Origin: Undibacterium umbellatum
Lineage (GTDB): Bacteria; Pseudomonadota; Gammaproteobacteria; Burkholderiales; Burkholderiaceae_D
Assembly (NCBI RefSeq): GCF_014284125.1
Contig: NZ_JACOFX010000005.1
Location: 124,001-188,000 of the forward strand
Direction of reading: 5' to 3'
DNA: 64,000 nt
Part shown: piece by piece, positions 32,433 through 40,596 of the stretch
Layout of the letters: every line of letters starts with the position of its first letter
How positions within the stretch are numbered: position 1 is the first letter of the stretch
The notes under the pieces: model-generated
Told to the model about the DNA's origin: nothing
Databases searched by the model: none
The model's input: only the letters and a program-made list of their open reading frames with translations
Position numbers and translations under genes: made by a program

Positions 32433-33497
32433 ATGGCATATGTAAGTCTCAAGAATCTGGGTATAGAGTTGGGTGGTCAAAAGATCATAGAGCAACTGGA
32501 TCTCGATGTTGAAGAAGGCGAGTTCCTGGTCTTGCTGGGACCGTCTGGTTGCGGTAAATCAACCTTGCTGCACAGCATTGCCGGCTTGATCGATATTGCA
32601 GCAGGCAGCATAGAAATTGCTGGTATCGATGTCAGCGATGCAGAACCCAGTGACAGGCAAATAGGCATGGTGTTTCAATCCTATGCCCTATACCCTACCA
32701 TGACGGTGGAAAAGAATATGTCTTTTGGTTTGCGCATCAATGGCGTGCCAAAAGCGGAGATACAAGAGCGTATAGCACGTGTAGCCGAGATGCTGCAATT
32801 GCAAAGTTTACTGCAACGTAAGCCTGCGCAATTGTCCGGTGGCCAAAGACAAAGGGTGGCTATAGGCCGTGCACTGGTCAGGGAAGCCAGGGTCTTTTTG
32901 TTCGATGAGCCACTCTCCAATCTGGATGCCAAGTTGCGTACTGAACTGCGGCGTGAACTCAAGCTCTTGCATCAGAATCTGGGTTCCACCATGCTGTACG
33001 TCACGCATGATCAGGTAGAGGCAATGACGCTGGCCAGCCGCATCGTCGTCATGCGGGCAGGAAAGATACAGCAACTGGGTACGCCCACAGAGGTGTATGA
33101 ACGTCCGGCCAATATGTTTGTGGCTGGCTTTCTGGGCGCACCTGCGATGAACTTCATTCCGGGCAAACTTGGCGCTGACAAGAGTTTCATCAGCGAGCAC
33201 ATGGAGCTGAACATGTCGGCTTATGTCTGCGATGCGCAAAAGCCAGAACCTGAAAGGGTGGTGCTGGGCATCCGGCCAGAGCATATGCAAATGCGGGAAA
33301 ATGGCGCATACAGTGGCCAATTGAGCCTGGTCGAGCCTATGGGAAACCACCAATTGCTGTGGCTGAATGTGGGTAGTCAGCAACTGTGTTTGCTGGATCA
33401 TGACAACCGCAACTTCAGCGTGGGTGAGGTCGTGAGTTTCGATATTGATGCTGGCAGGGTGTCTCTGTTTGAGGCGACATCAGGCTTGCGCTTATAG
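32433..33497 (+). CDS. Sugar ABC transporter ATP-binding protein (MalK/UgpC type)
   Basis: 354 residues. Walker A (GPSGCGKST), Q loop (VFQSYALYP), signature (LSGGQRQRV), Walker B (VFLFDEPLSNLDAKL) and the switch His (VTHDQVEAM) are all intact, followed by the OB-fold regulatory domain with LGIRPEHM. ATG 32433 follows AAGGA by eight bases. ATPases of this type often serve several sugar transporters, so it may power other binding-protein systems too. Confidence 0.9.
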   Translation: MAYVSLKNLGIELGGQKIIEQLDLDVEEGEFLVLLGPSGCGKSTLLHSIAGLIDIAAGSIEIAGIDVSDAEPSDRQIGMVFQSYALYPTMTVEKNMSFGLRINGVPKAEIQERIARVAEMLQLQSLLQRKPAQLSGGQRQRVAIGRALVREARVFLFDEPLSNLDAKLRTELRRELKLLHQNLGSTMLYVTHDQVEAMTLASRIVVMRAGKIQQLGTPTEVYERPANMFVAGFLGAPAMNFIPGKLGADKSFISEHMELNMSAYVCDAQKPEPERVVLGIRPEHMQMRENGAYSGQLSLVEPMGNHQLLWLNVGSQQLCLLDHDNRNFSVGEVVSFDIDAGRVSLFEATSGLRL

Positions 33498-33574
33498 TCG
33501 CTGAAAATTGTTCACAACAGGCAGGGTAAATATTTTATATACTGGGCTAATCAATAATTTGGGAAAAGAATCAA

Positions 33575-34603
33575 GTGGCGACAATCAAGGATGTGGCCCG
33601 CCTGGCGGGTGTGGGATTGGGGACGGCTTCGCGCGTGGTCAGTGGCAGGGGGTCTGTGTCGGCCAAAACCGGGGAACGTGTCAGAAAGGCGATAGCCGAG
33701 CTCGATTTTCGTCCTTCTCATGCGGCCCGTAGTCTGTTGTCTGGTAGCTCGCAAATGATAGGGGTGTATATCCCTGTGCTCAAGGGCACCTTCTACATGC
33801 CCATCCTGCAATCCATCGATACAGAATTACGCCTGGCTGGTTTGCATATGGTGGTTGCCTTTGGTGTCGGCATAGGCGATGAACGGCGTCAGGGTATAGA
33901 GGGCATAGAATTTTTGATGGAGCGTGGTTGTGATGGTCTCATCGTCATGAGTAATGTGCTCACGGATGAGGATTTTTCCATCCTTGGCACCAAGCGTGAC
34001 CGTCTGGTAGTCCTGAACCACGAATCAGAAACCATCGCCGAACAGTGTTTTTCTGCCGACCATGTCTATGGTGGTGTTATGGCTGCTCGTGCATTACTCG
34101 AATACAAACACAAGAAAATCGCCGTCATTGCCGGGCCCGCAAGCTCACCGGATAACGTGGAGCGTATCAACGGCTTCCTTGGTGAGTTGAGCCGGGCAGG
34201 CATCAATACCGCAGACATGTGGATAGCCGAAAGTGATTTTTCGCCAGAAGGTGGCTGGAATTGCACCAAGGAATTACTGGATTCCGGCCACGCCTTCACA
34301 GCCTTGTTTTGCGCCAATGATGAAATGGCCCTGGGAGCTTTGTCTTACTTCCAGCAAGCCGGTATTTCAGTGCCGCATGACGTGTCTGTCATAGGCTACG
34401 ATGACACCATGAGCGCAGCTTATGCGGCGCCACCGCTGACTTCTGTGCATATACCATGGAGTGATGTCACCCTCAGCGCCTTAAATGAATTGTTGAACCG
34501 ATGTTATGACATGAAACGGCCGGTGGTGCGCGACTACCCTATCAAGCTAACCATGCGCGCTTCCCTTGCCAAGCCAGCACCACAGAAGCGCAAAGCCGGT
34601 TGA
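33575..34603 (+). CDS. LacI-family repressor of the beta-glucan locus
   Basis: 342 residues. The N-terminal LacI DNA-binding headpiece is complete (TIKDVARLAGVGLGTASRVV, ending with the hinge RSLLSGSS), followed by a sugar-binding core (VYIPVLKGTFYMPIL, FCANDEMALGAL, VIGYDDTMSAAYAAPPLTSV). GTG 33575 starts immediately before the headpiece, with GGGAAAA upstream. It resembles SalR/AscG/BglR-type regulators of beta-glucosides. Four palindromes with GGAAACG/CTTTCC cores in this locus are its probable operators. None lies directly before its own gene, so it may not be autoregulated. Confidence 0.87.
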   Translation: MATIKDVARLAGVGLGTASRVVSGRGSVSAKTGERVRKAIAELDFRPSHAARSLLSGSSQMIGVYIPVLKGTFYMPILQSIDTELRLAGLHMVVAFGVGIGDERRQGIEGIEFLMERGCDGLIVMSNVLTDEDFSILGTKRDRLVVLNHESETIAEQCFSADHVYGGVMAARALLEYKHKKIAVIAGPASSPDNVERINGFLGELSRAGINTADMWIAESDFSPEGGWNCTKELLDSGHAFTALFCANDEMALGALSYFQQAGISVPHDVSVIGYDDTMSAAYAAPPLTSVHIPWSDVTLSALNELLNRCYDMKRPVVRDYPIKLTMRASLAKPAPQKRKAG

Positions 34604-34666
34604 GACGACTGTTTTTTATCATTTGGAATGGGTTAAAAATGGCCTTAATCAGAGCTTCCCTCATTT

Positions 34667-34690
34667 CGCAGGAGCGGTTTTAGCCGCGAA
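34667..34690. repeat. REP-like extragenic palindrome
   Basis: CGCAGGAGCGGTTTTAGCCGCGAA, split here as CGCAGGAGCGG and TTTTAGCCGCGAA, has GCGG pairing with CCGC around a TTTTAG loop. It resembles the REP family described in Pseudomonas (GGAGCGGnnTTnGCCGCGAA). It lies 63 bases after the LacI gene and may also help end its transcript. Only one copy is in the window. Confidence 0.5.
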
Positions 34691-34816
34691 CAAATTGTTT
34701 TGATCTGGGCTTTTCAGATGATTGAAATTTCCCTGCGGAATGTGTTGTGGAAATGCTGCAAATAAAATAAAAAGAATGAATGGAATTTCTTGACTGTTCA
34801 TTTTTTTTATGAAAAC

Positions 34817-34832
34817 ATGGAAACCTTTCCAT
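34817..34832. promoter_or_regulatory. LacI-type operator, site 2
   Basis: ATGGAAACCTTTCCAT is a 16-base palindrome with one central mismatch pair, 22 bases after a TTGACT at 34790-34795. It is one of two operators in the 511-base region before the GH1 gene, which is otherwise AT-rich and without a supported gene. Confidence 0.65.
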
Positions 34833-35059
34833 AAGAATTAATATGTAATTAATGAAGGATGCAGATGCTGGAAATCCAGTTTTCCATGCGGTAAGTAGCT
34901 GGATGCTTAAAAGCTGTCTGACTGTTCAATAAATAGAACAGGAAGGGCGGGTAGTGAGGCCAAAAAAGCGCTGTCCTGCAACAATGTCTAGCGTGCGGAC
35001 AAGAGTTTGTACTATATGAAAAATGATGAGCAGCGAATGCTCAAAATTTTTTAATTGCA

Positions 35060-35077
35060 ATTGGAAACGTTTCCAAT
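35060..35077. promoter_or_regulatory. LacI-type operator, site 3 (GH1 gene)
   Basis: ATTGGAAACGTTTCCAAT is a perfect 18-base palindrome, 37 bases before the GH1 start. Together with site 2, 243 bases away, it could allow DNA looping by a tetrameric or paired repressor. Confidence 0.75.
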
Positions 35078-35114
35078 AACTTGGATTTTAAATTACTAAT
35101 TTGATTCACCTTTA

Positions 35115-36563
35115 GTGAGTACGCAAAATATGAGCAAAAGTCTTCTTCATCCTGGCGCGGCACCTGGTTTGCAATTGCGACGCACAGATTTTACTAGCGA
35201 CTTCTTGTGGGGTACGGCAACTTCTGCTTACCAGATAGAAGGGGCCGCAGCCGAGGGTGGCAGGGTTGCTTCCATCTGGGATAGTTTCTGTGAGCAGCCT
35301 GGCACCATACGTGATGGCAGCAATGGCTCCATGGCCTGTGACCACTATCATCACTGGCCTGAAGACCTGGACATAGCGCAGGATTTGGGAAGCAATGCCT
35401 ATCGATTTTCCATTTCCTGGCCACGCATATTTTCCGGCCCTGGCAGTGCTCCCAATCCAGAAGGGCTGGCATTTTATGCACGTCTGGTGGATGGCATGCT
35501 GGAACGCGGCCTGCAACCATGGGCAACCCTCTACCACTGGGATTTGCCGCAATACCTGCAAGACCAGGGCGGCTGGCTGGAGCGCGACACCGTGCATGCC
35601 TTTGTTGAATTTGCCGATGTCATGAGCAAGCATCTGGGTGACAGGGTCAAGCACTGGATTACCCATAACGAACCATGGTGTACTGCCATGCTGGGTCATG
35701 CCGATGGCATACATGCACCGGGCATCAAAAACTTCAAGACAGCCATCCAGGTTTGCCACCATGTGTTGTTATCGCATGGCCTGGCGACGCCCGTCATACG
35801 CGCCAATGTCCCGGATGCCAGTATAGGTCTGGCTCTGAATCTGCACCCTATCTCGGCAGCCAGCGACAAGCCGGAAGATTTCGCAGCGGCGCGTCTGCAT
35901 GATGGCTTGCGTAACCGCTGGTATCTGGATCCATTGTATGGACGTGGTTACCCCCAGGATGTGTGGAAAGCGCTGGGGGATTATGCCCCAGCGGTGCACG
36001 AAGGTGATATGCAGGCAATGGCAGTCGCCACCGATTTTTTGGGAGTGAATTTCTATTTCCCAGAAATCATAGAACATGCACCCGGTGCTTCCCCGTTGAA
36101 TACACGCCTGGTTGATGCTGTTGGTGTAGAGCGCACCGCCTTCGGCTGGGAAATCGCACCAGAGGGCATGACCAGCTTGCTGAAACGCATACAAGATGAC
36201 TACCAGCCGCATGCCATGTACATCACTGAAAACGGGGCCACCTATGATGATCATATCGACGCCAATGGCGAAGTGCGGGATGAACTGCGCCGTGACTACC
36301 TGATACGCCACTTGCTGGCCGTAAAGGAAGCCATTCGTCTGGGTTGCCAGGTGAAAGGATATTTTCTCTGGAGTTTGCTGGACAACTTCGAATGGGCAGA
36401 AGGTTGCTCCCGGCGCTTTGGCATCGTCTACGTAGATTTTGCTACGCAAGAGCGCACGCCCAAACTGAGTGCACATTGGTACAAAGATTTTTTGCGGAAA
36501 GCAGATACAGCAGCAGAAACCAGCAGGTCAGCTACACCAATCAGGGCATCTTCTGTCGCATGA
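35115..36563 (+). CDS. GH1 family beta-glucosidase
   Basis: 482 residues, cytosolic (no signal peptide). The acid/base Glu is in THNEPW and the nucleophile Glu in YITENGA; other family blocks include FLWGTATSAYQIEGA, SISWPRIF, TLYHWDLPQ, GVNFY and GYFLWSLLDNFEW. It hydrolyses short beta-glucosides such as cellobiose or laminaribiose to glucose. GTG 35115 and ATG 35130 are both possible starts with weak ribosome sites. Two LacI-type operators precede it. A cytosolic enzyme fits oligosaccharides brought in by the ABC transporter. Confidence 0.9.
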   Translation: MSTQNMSKSLLHPGAAPGLQLRRTDFTSDFLWGTATSAYQIEGAAAEGGRVASIWDSFCEQPGTIRDGSNGSMACDHYHHWPEDLDIAQDLGSNAYRFSISWPRIFSGPGSAPNPEGLAFYARLVDGMLERGLQPWATLYHWDLPQYLQDQGGWLERDTVHAFVEFADVMSKHLGDRVKHWITHNEPWCTAMLGHADGIHAPGIKNFKTAIQVCHHVLLSHGLATPVIRANVPDASIGLALNLHPISAASDKPEDFAAARLHDGLRNRWYLDPLYGRGYPQDVWKALGDYAPAVHEGDMQAMAVATDFLGVNFYFPEIIEHAPGASPLNTRLVDAVGVERTAFGWEIAPEGMTSLLKRIQDDYQPHAMYITENGATYDDHIDANGEVRDELRRDYLIRHLLAVKEAIRLGCQVKGYFLWSLLDNFEWAEGCSRRFGIVYVDFATQERTPKLSAHWYKDFLRKADTAAETSRSATPIRASSVA

Positions 36564-36612
36564 CGCGTCCAAGCAGACATCAACACATGGCGCAGTGCAG
36601 GGTGCATTTTTA

Positions 36613-36672
36613 TTGACAAATAGAAACGGGGGTTGCACTATGTTTTTTCAGTAAAATTGGAAACCTTCCCAT
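36613..36672 (+). promoter_or_regulatory. Promoter and LacI-type operator, site 4 (TonB receptor gene)
   Basis: TTGACA (36613-36618) with a 17-base spacer to a weaker CACTAT (36636-36641) is followed by ATTGGAAACCTTCCCAT (36656-36672), an operator like sites 1-3. The operator begins 14 bases after the -10 element; at site 1 the distance is 12, so the repression geometry is shared. Confidence 0.6.
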
Positions 36673-36856
36673 TAAATGGGATTAGCAAGACAGTATTTCA
36701 GCAAGATGTGTGCATGGCACGAAAGATGCCAGCCAAAAAATATCAGTAATAAAAAATACCAGTAAAACCGGCATGTAAATCCATGCACGGACCACGGCGA
36801 CCACTGTTACAGTTCACTACTGTCCGCCGATAACTGAAAATAATATGGGAGACATG

Positions 36857-39556
36857 ATGTTTCATCAAATAACCAAGCGTACCCTGATCAGCCTGGCAGT
36901 CGCCAGCGCCTGCGCACAACTGACTACATACACCTGGGCACAAGATCAGGAAAGCAGCAAAACAGCAGAAGTCGAAAGCAAATCCAAAGCAAAAAAATCA
37001 GATGCAGATAAATCTGAAGTGCAGGAAGTTACCGTTACCGCTACTCGCCGTGCCACATCCTTGTTGAAAACGCCATTGGCAGTGACTGCCTTCAGCCAGG
37101 AAAAACTGAGCAAACAAGGCATCACAAATCTTGCTGGCATCTCTGGCGAATTGCCAAATGTGCAGATGGATGGCCAGGCCAATGACTCCGCCGTCAAGAT
37201 CACCATACGCGGTATTACTGCCACCAATTTCACCGAAATTGGTGATCCTTCAGCAGGCTTGCATATTGATGGCCTGTACTCGCCACGCCCACAAGGCGCA
37301 CAGGCGCTGATGTTTGACCTGGACCAGGTAGAAGTCTTGCGCGGCCCGCAAGGTACTTTGTTTGGCCGCAATTCGACCGCAGGCAGTATCAATATCATCC
37401 CGGCCAAACCAGAATTTGGATCTACCTATGGCAGTGCTTCATTTGAAACCGGCCGCCTGAACTTGCGCAATATCAATGTCATACAGAATATTGCAGTCAG
37501 TGATAACCTGGCCCTGCGTGCCACCTTAATGAAAGTCACCAGGGACAGCCCGTTCAATCAGATGCAGGATTTCTCGGAAGCGAATATCCCGGCACTAGGC
37601 TGGAAACCGGATGGCATACCTGACGTGACCCAGCGCTTCAATAGTAAAGTTTCCAAGGCGGATGGTTACAATAACCAGAACCAGTGGGCAGGGCGTCTGG
37701 CTGCCAGGCTGAAAATCAATAATGACCTGGAATGGCAACTCGCCTATGAACATTTCCAGGATTCTGGCGCAGGCTACATCGGCATGCGTGACTGCGATCA
37801 GTCCGCTGGCACGCGCTGGGCTTGTGTACGTGGTCAATATGATGTGCTCATCAATGTGCCAGGCAAAGTGGATATGTCGATAGACACAGTGCGCTCCAAG
37901 GCTATCTGGAACATGAACAAGAACACCACGCTGGAATATGGCTTTGTCTACGCGAACCAGAAACGCAGCCAGTTGCATGACGATGATGGTGGTGTCTCAC
38001 CCTATGCCTTTGAAGTCACTGGTCGCAATCCGGTAGATGGCAACTGGTCAGTCTGGCCTATCTCGGATAACCTCACGCGCACGCTGGATTCTAAATACCT
38101 CTCTACCGTGCATGAGCTTCAACTGAAACAGAGTTTTGATAACTGGCAGTATGTGGCTGGCGCTTTCTGGATGCATGAAAAGAATGCCATCAATTTTGGC
38201 CAGGAACAAATGCACTATGGCCCCAACAACATTCCTATCAGCCAGTTCTACGCCCAGCCTGACCGTCAAATCGATTCCAAGGCCTTGTTTGCACAGGCTG
38301 ACTGGAAATTCACCCCAGTCCTGACGGCCACGGTGGGTGCACGTTACACCCGTGATACCAAGACCGACGTAGGCGGCATGAATTACGGTGGCAATAGCTG
38401 GGGCGGCCAAAGCTATGGCTACTACAATGGCATGTTTAATTACGGCATCCCAGGTACTGATAGTTACCGTACACCGAATGGTAACCAGATCACGCCGCAA
38501 ATGGGGTCCATGGGCGGTGCTGCGGCTTACGCAGGCTATGGCCCTGGCACCAATAATGACCATAGCGACAGCTGGAGCAAAGGCACCTATCGCCTTGGCC
38601 TGCAGGCACAACTGACACCAAGCGACATGGTGTATGCAGCCCTGGCTACCGGTTATAAATCCGGCGGCTTTGGTGACCGTACGAACAAGTGCGGCCAGAC
38701 TACCTGCGTGTATGGTGACAATAAAAAAGAGCAGATTACCTATCTGACCTACAAGCCAGAAACAGTCACCAATTTTGAATTGGGCTACAAAGGCAAATTG
38801 CTGGATAACCGTCTGGCCTTGTCCGTGGTTCTGTTTGCCATGCAGTATAAAGACATGCAGCAAACCGGCAGCAACTTCCTGGCCAAGGTCACGACACCAG
38901 ACAACTTGCCTTGCCCATCATGGGCGCCGACTTGTGATGTGGCAACCGCATGGCAAACCGTCAACGTCGCCAAGGTCAATTTGTCGGGTATAGAAACCGA
39001 GTGGGATTATCGTCCATGGCCCGGTGCCAAACTTGGTGGCTTCTTCAGTTACCTGAAAAGCGTGATCCATGATTATGATTCTTATGATGATGGCTATGCC
39101 TGTGACCAGCGTGCAGAATTTGGTGCGGTTCCTTGTCCGGCAGTTTATCTGGGTACCGATGACAGATTGCGTGGTCGCCGTGCCTATAACCTGGAAGGCA
39201 ATCAAATGCCGAATGCGCCCAAGTTCACCTTTGGCATGAACTTCTCGCAAGAGTTTGCACTCGACAATGGTTATACCCTGACACCATGGATAGGCATGCG
39301 CTGGCAAGACAAGGTTTATTTTGATTTGCGCAATTTTGAAAATGCCCATATCGGTCTGACACAAAAAGCCTATGCCAAGGGCGATGTATCACTCAAGCTG
39401 GTGGCGCCAAATGACAAATGGTTTATCGAGGCCTATGTACGTAACTTCACCGATGCCAAAGCCAAGACCAATGGCTGGAATGCAGGCGGTGGAAAAATGG
39501 GGGCCAGCTTTATAGATCAGCGTTCTTATGGCGTGCGTGTGGGTATGAGTTACTGA
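36857..39556 (+). CDS. TonB-dependent receptor, likely for beta-glucan oligosaccharides
   Basis: 899 residues: signal peptide, a Lys/Asp/Ser-rich linker (~30-55), a TonB-box-like EVTVTATR, plug domain (VEVLRGPQGTLFGRNSTAGS, then INIIPAKPEF) and barrel ending in VGMSY. The extracellular loop near residues 510-580 is rich in Gly, Tyr and Asn, typical of glycan-binding loops. GGGAG at 36848-36852 places the start at ATG 36857 rather than 36845 or 36854. It is preceded by a LacI-type operator and followed by the secreted GH16, so the carbohydrate role is a strong contextual inference. Confidence 0.88.
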   Translation: MFHQITKRTLISLAVASACAQLTTYTWAQDQESSKTAEVESKSKAKKSDADKSEVQEVTVTATRRATSLLKTPLAVTAFSQEKLSKQGITNLAGISGELPNVQMDGQANDSAVKITIRGITATNFTEIGDPSAGLHIDGLYSPRPQGAQALMFDLDQVEVLRGPQGTLFGRNSTAGSINIIPAKPEFGSTYGSASFETGRLNLRNINVIQNIAVSDNLALRATLMKVTRDSPFNQMQDFSEANIPALGWKPDGIPDVTQRFNSKVSKADGYNNQNQWAGRLAARLKINNDLEWQLAYEHFQDSGAGYIGMRDCDQSAGTRWACVRGQYDVLINVPGKVDMSIDTVRSKAIWNMNKNTTLEYGFVYANQKRSQLHDDDGGVSPYAFEVTGRNPVDGNWSVWPISDNLTRTLDSKYLSTVHELQLKQSFDNWQYVAGAFWMHEKNAINFGQEQMHYGPNNIPISQFYAQPDRQIDSKALFAQADWKFTPVLTATVGARYTRDTKTDVGGMNYGGNSWGGQSYGYYNGMFNYGIPGTDSYRTPNGNQITPQMGSMGGAAAYAGYGPGTNNDHSDSWSKGTYRLGLQAQLTPSDMVYAALATGYKSGGFGDRTNKCGQTTCVYGDNKKEQITYLTYKPETVTNFELGYKGKLLDNRLALSVVLFAMQYKDMQQTGSNFLAKVTTPDNLPCPSWAPTCDVATAWQTVNVAKVNLSGIETEWDYRPWPGAKLGGFFSYLKSVIHDYDSYDDGYACDQRAEFGAVPCPAVYLGTDDRLRGRRAYNLEGNQMPNAPKFTFGMNFSQEFALDNGYTLTPWIGMRWQDKVYFDLRNFENAHIGLTQKAYAKGDVSLKLVAPNDKWFIEAYVRNFTDAKAKTNGWNAGGGKMGASFIDQRSYGVRVGMSY

Positions 39557-39630
39557 TCATTAGCCAGTTGCTGGTCAGACGGGCGAGTCTGGGAAATCAG
39601 TCCCGCCCTATTTCTGGAGAGATAGCATCA

Positions 39631-40461
39631 ATGAAGAATTTTTTTTCATTCATTAGTTTGCTTGGTGCCCTGGCTATAAGCGCTTGCGGCGGTAGCGCCA
39701 GCCAGGCTGCCGCACCTGTGGTGGATGTTGCAGTTGTCAGTAAGCCAGCCTGGGAATTGCTCTGGCAAGACGAGTTCGATGGCAACTCGCTGGATCAAGC
39801 AAAATGGCAAGAAGAAATTGGTGGTGATGGCTGGGGTAATCATGAACTGCAGTTCTACACCAAACGGCCCGACAACCTTCGTCTGGCAGGTGGAAAACTG
39901 ATACTGGAGGCCCGAAAGGAAAACTATTCCGGACGTGAATTTACTTCTGCACGCATCAAGACTGCAGGTTTGCGGGAAAGCACTTATGGCCGCTTTGAGG
40001 CCCGCATAAAAATTCCAGCCGGCCAGGGTATCTGGCCTGCTTTCTGGATGCTGGGCAATAATATGAATGCCGCAGGCTGGCCAGGTAGCGGCGAAATCGA
40101 CATCATCGAAAACATAGGAAAAGAGCCTGCAAGCATCCATGGTACGGTGCATGGCCCTGGATATTCTGGTGCGAATGGTCATGGCAAGGCCTACCACCTG
40201 AGTAGCGGCAGGTTTGCCGATGACTACCATCTGTTTGCAGTAGAGTGGGAAACGACAGAGATACGCTGGTATGTCGACGACCAGCAATACCATAGCGTGC
40301 GCCCCGATCAGCTGGCCGGGAAATGGGTATTCGATCATCCATTTTTTATCATACTCAACCTGGCCGTCGGTGGTGACTGGCCTGGTACGCCGGATGCGGG
40401 TACTGTTTTCCCGCAACAGATGCTGGTGGATTATGTGCGCGTATATAAGCGCAAGAATTAA
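39631..40461 (+). CDS. GH16 family endo-beta-glucanase lipoprotein (laminarinase-like)
   Basis: 276 residues with lipobox ISAC (Cys ~19), so probably surface- or periplasm-anchored. The GH16 core is complete: WQDEFDGNSLD, ARIKTAG, GRFEARIKIPAGQGIWPAFW, and the catalytic motif GEIDIIE, followed by HGTVHGPGYSG. The EIDIIE form without the extra Met (ExDxxE) fits GH16_3 laminarinases that cut beta-1,3 or mixed beta-glucan. ATG 39631 follows GGAGAGA; the upstream frame to 39568 lacks a signal. It lies 74 bases after the TonB receptor and probably feeds it. Confidence 0.88.
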   Translation: MKNFFSFISLLGALAISACGGSASQAAAPVVDVAVVSKPAWELLWQDEFDGNSLDQAKWQEEIGGDGWGNHELQFYTKRPDNLRLAGGKLILEARKENYSGREFTSARIKTAGLRESTYGRFEARIKIPAGQGIWPAFWMLGNNMNAAGWPGSGEIDIIENIGKEPASIHGTVHGPGYSGANGHGKAYHLSSGRFADDYHLFAVEWETTEIRWYVDDQQYHSVRPDQLAGKWVFDHPFFIILNLAVGGDWPGTPDAGTVFPQQMLVDYVRVYKRKN

Positions 40462-40596
40462 GCGAAAAAGTTGGCTTATAAAATTGAATGCCGGCTATAG
40501 ACACGATTATTGGCATACATATTGATAATTAAGTAGTCCTCATCAACAAAGAGACAAAAAGCGAATCCACCGATTCCTTCTATAAAAGAGCACACC

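Noticed and set aside
34604..35114. A possible small RNA or gene in the 511-base gap before the GH1 gene.
   Set aside because: Only two operators and a REP-like palindrome are visible; no coherent promoter-hairpin-terminator arrangement for a small RNA.
38048..38863. A 271-codon minus-strand frame opposite the second TonB receptor.
   Set aside because: Shadow of the receptor gene; no start signal or domain.
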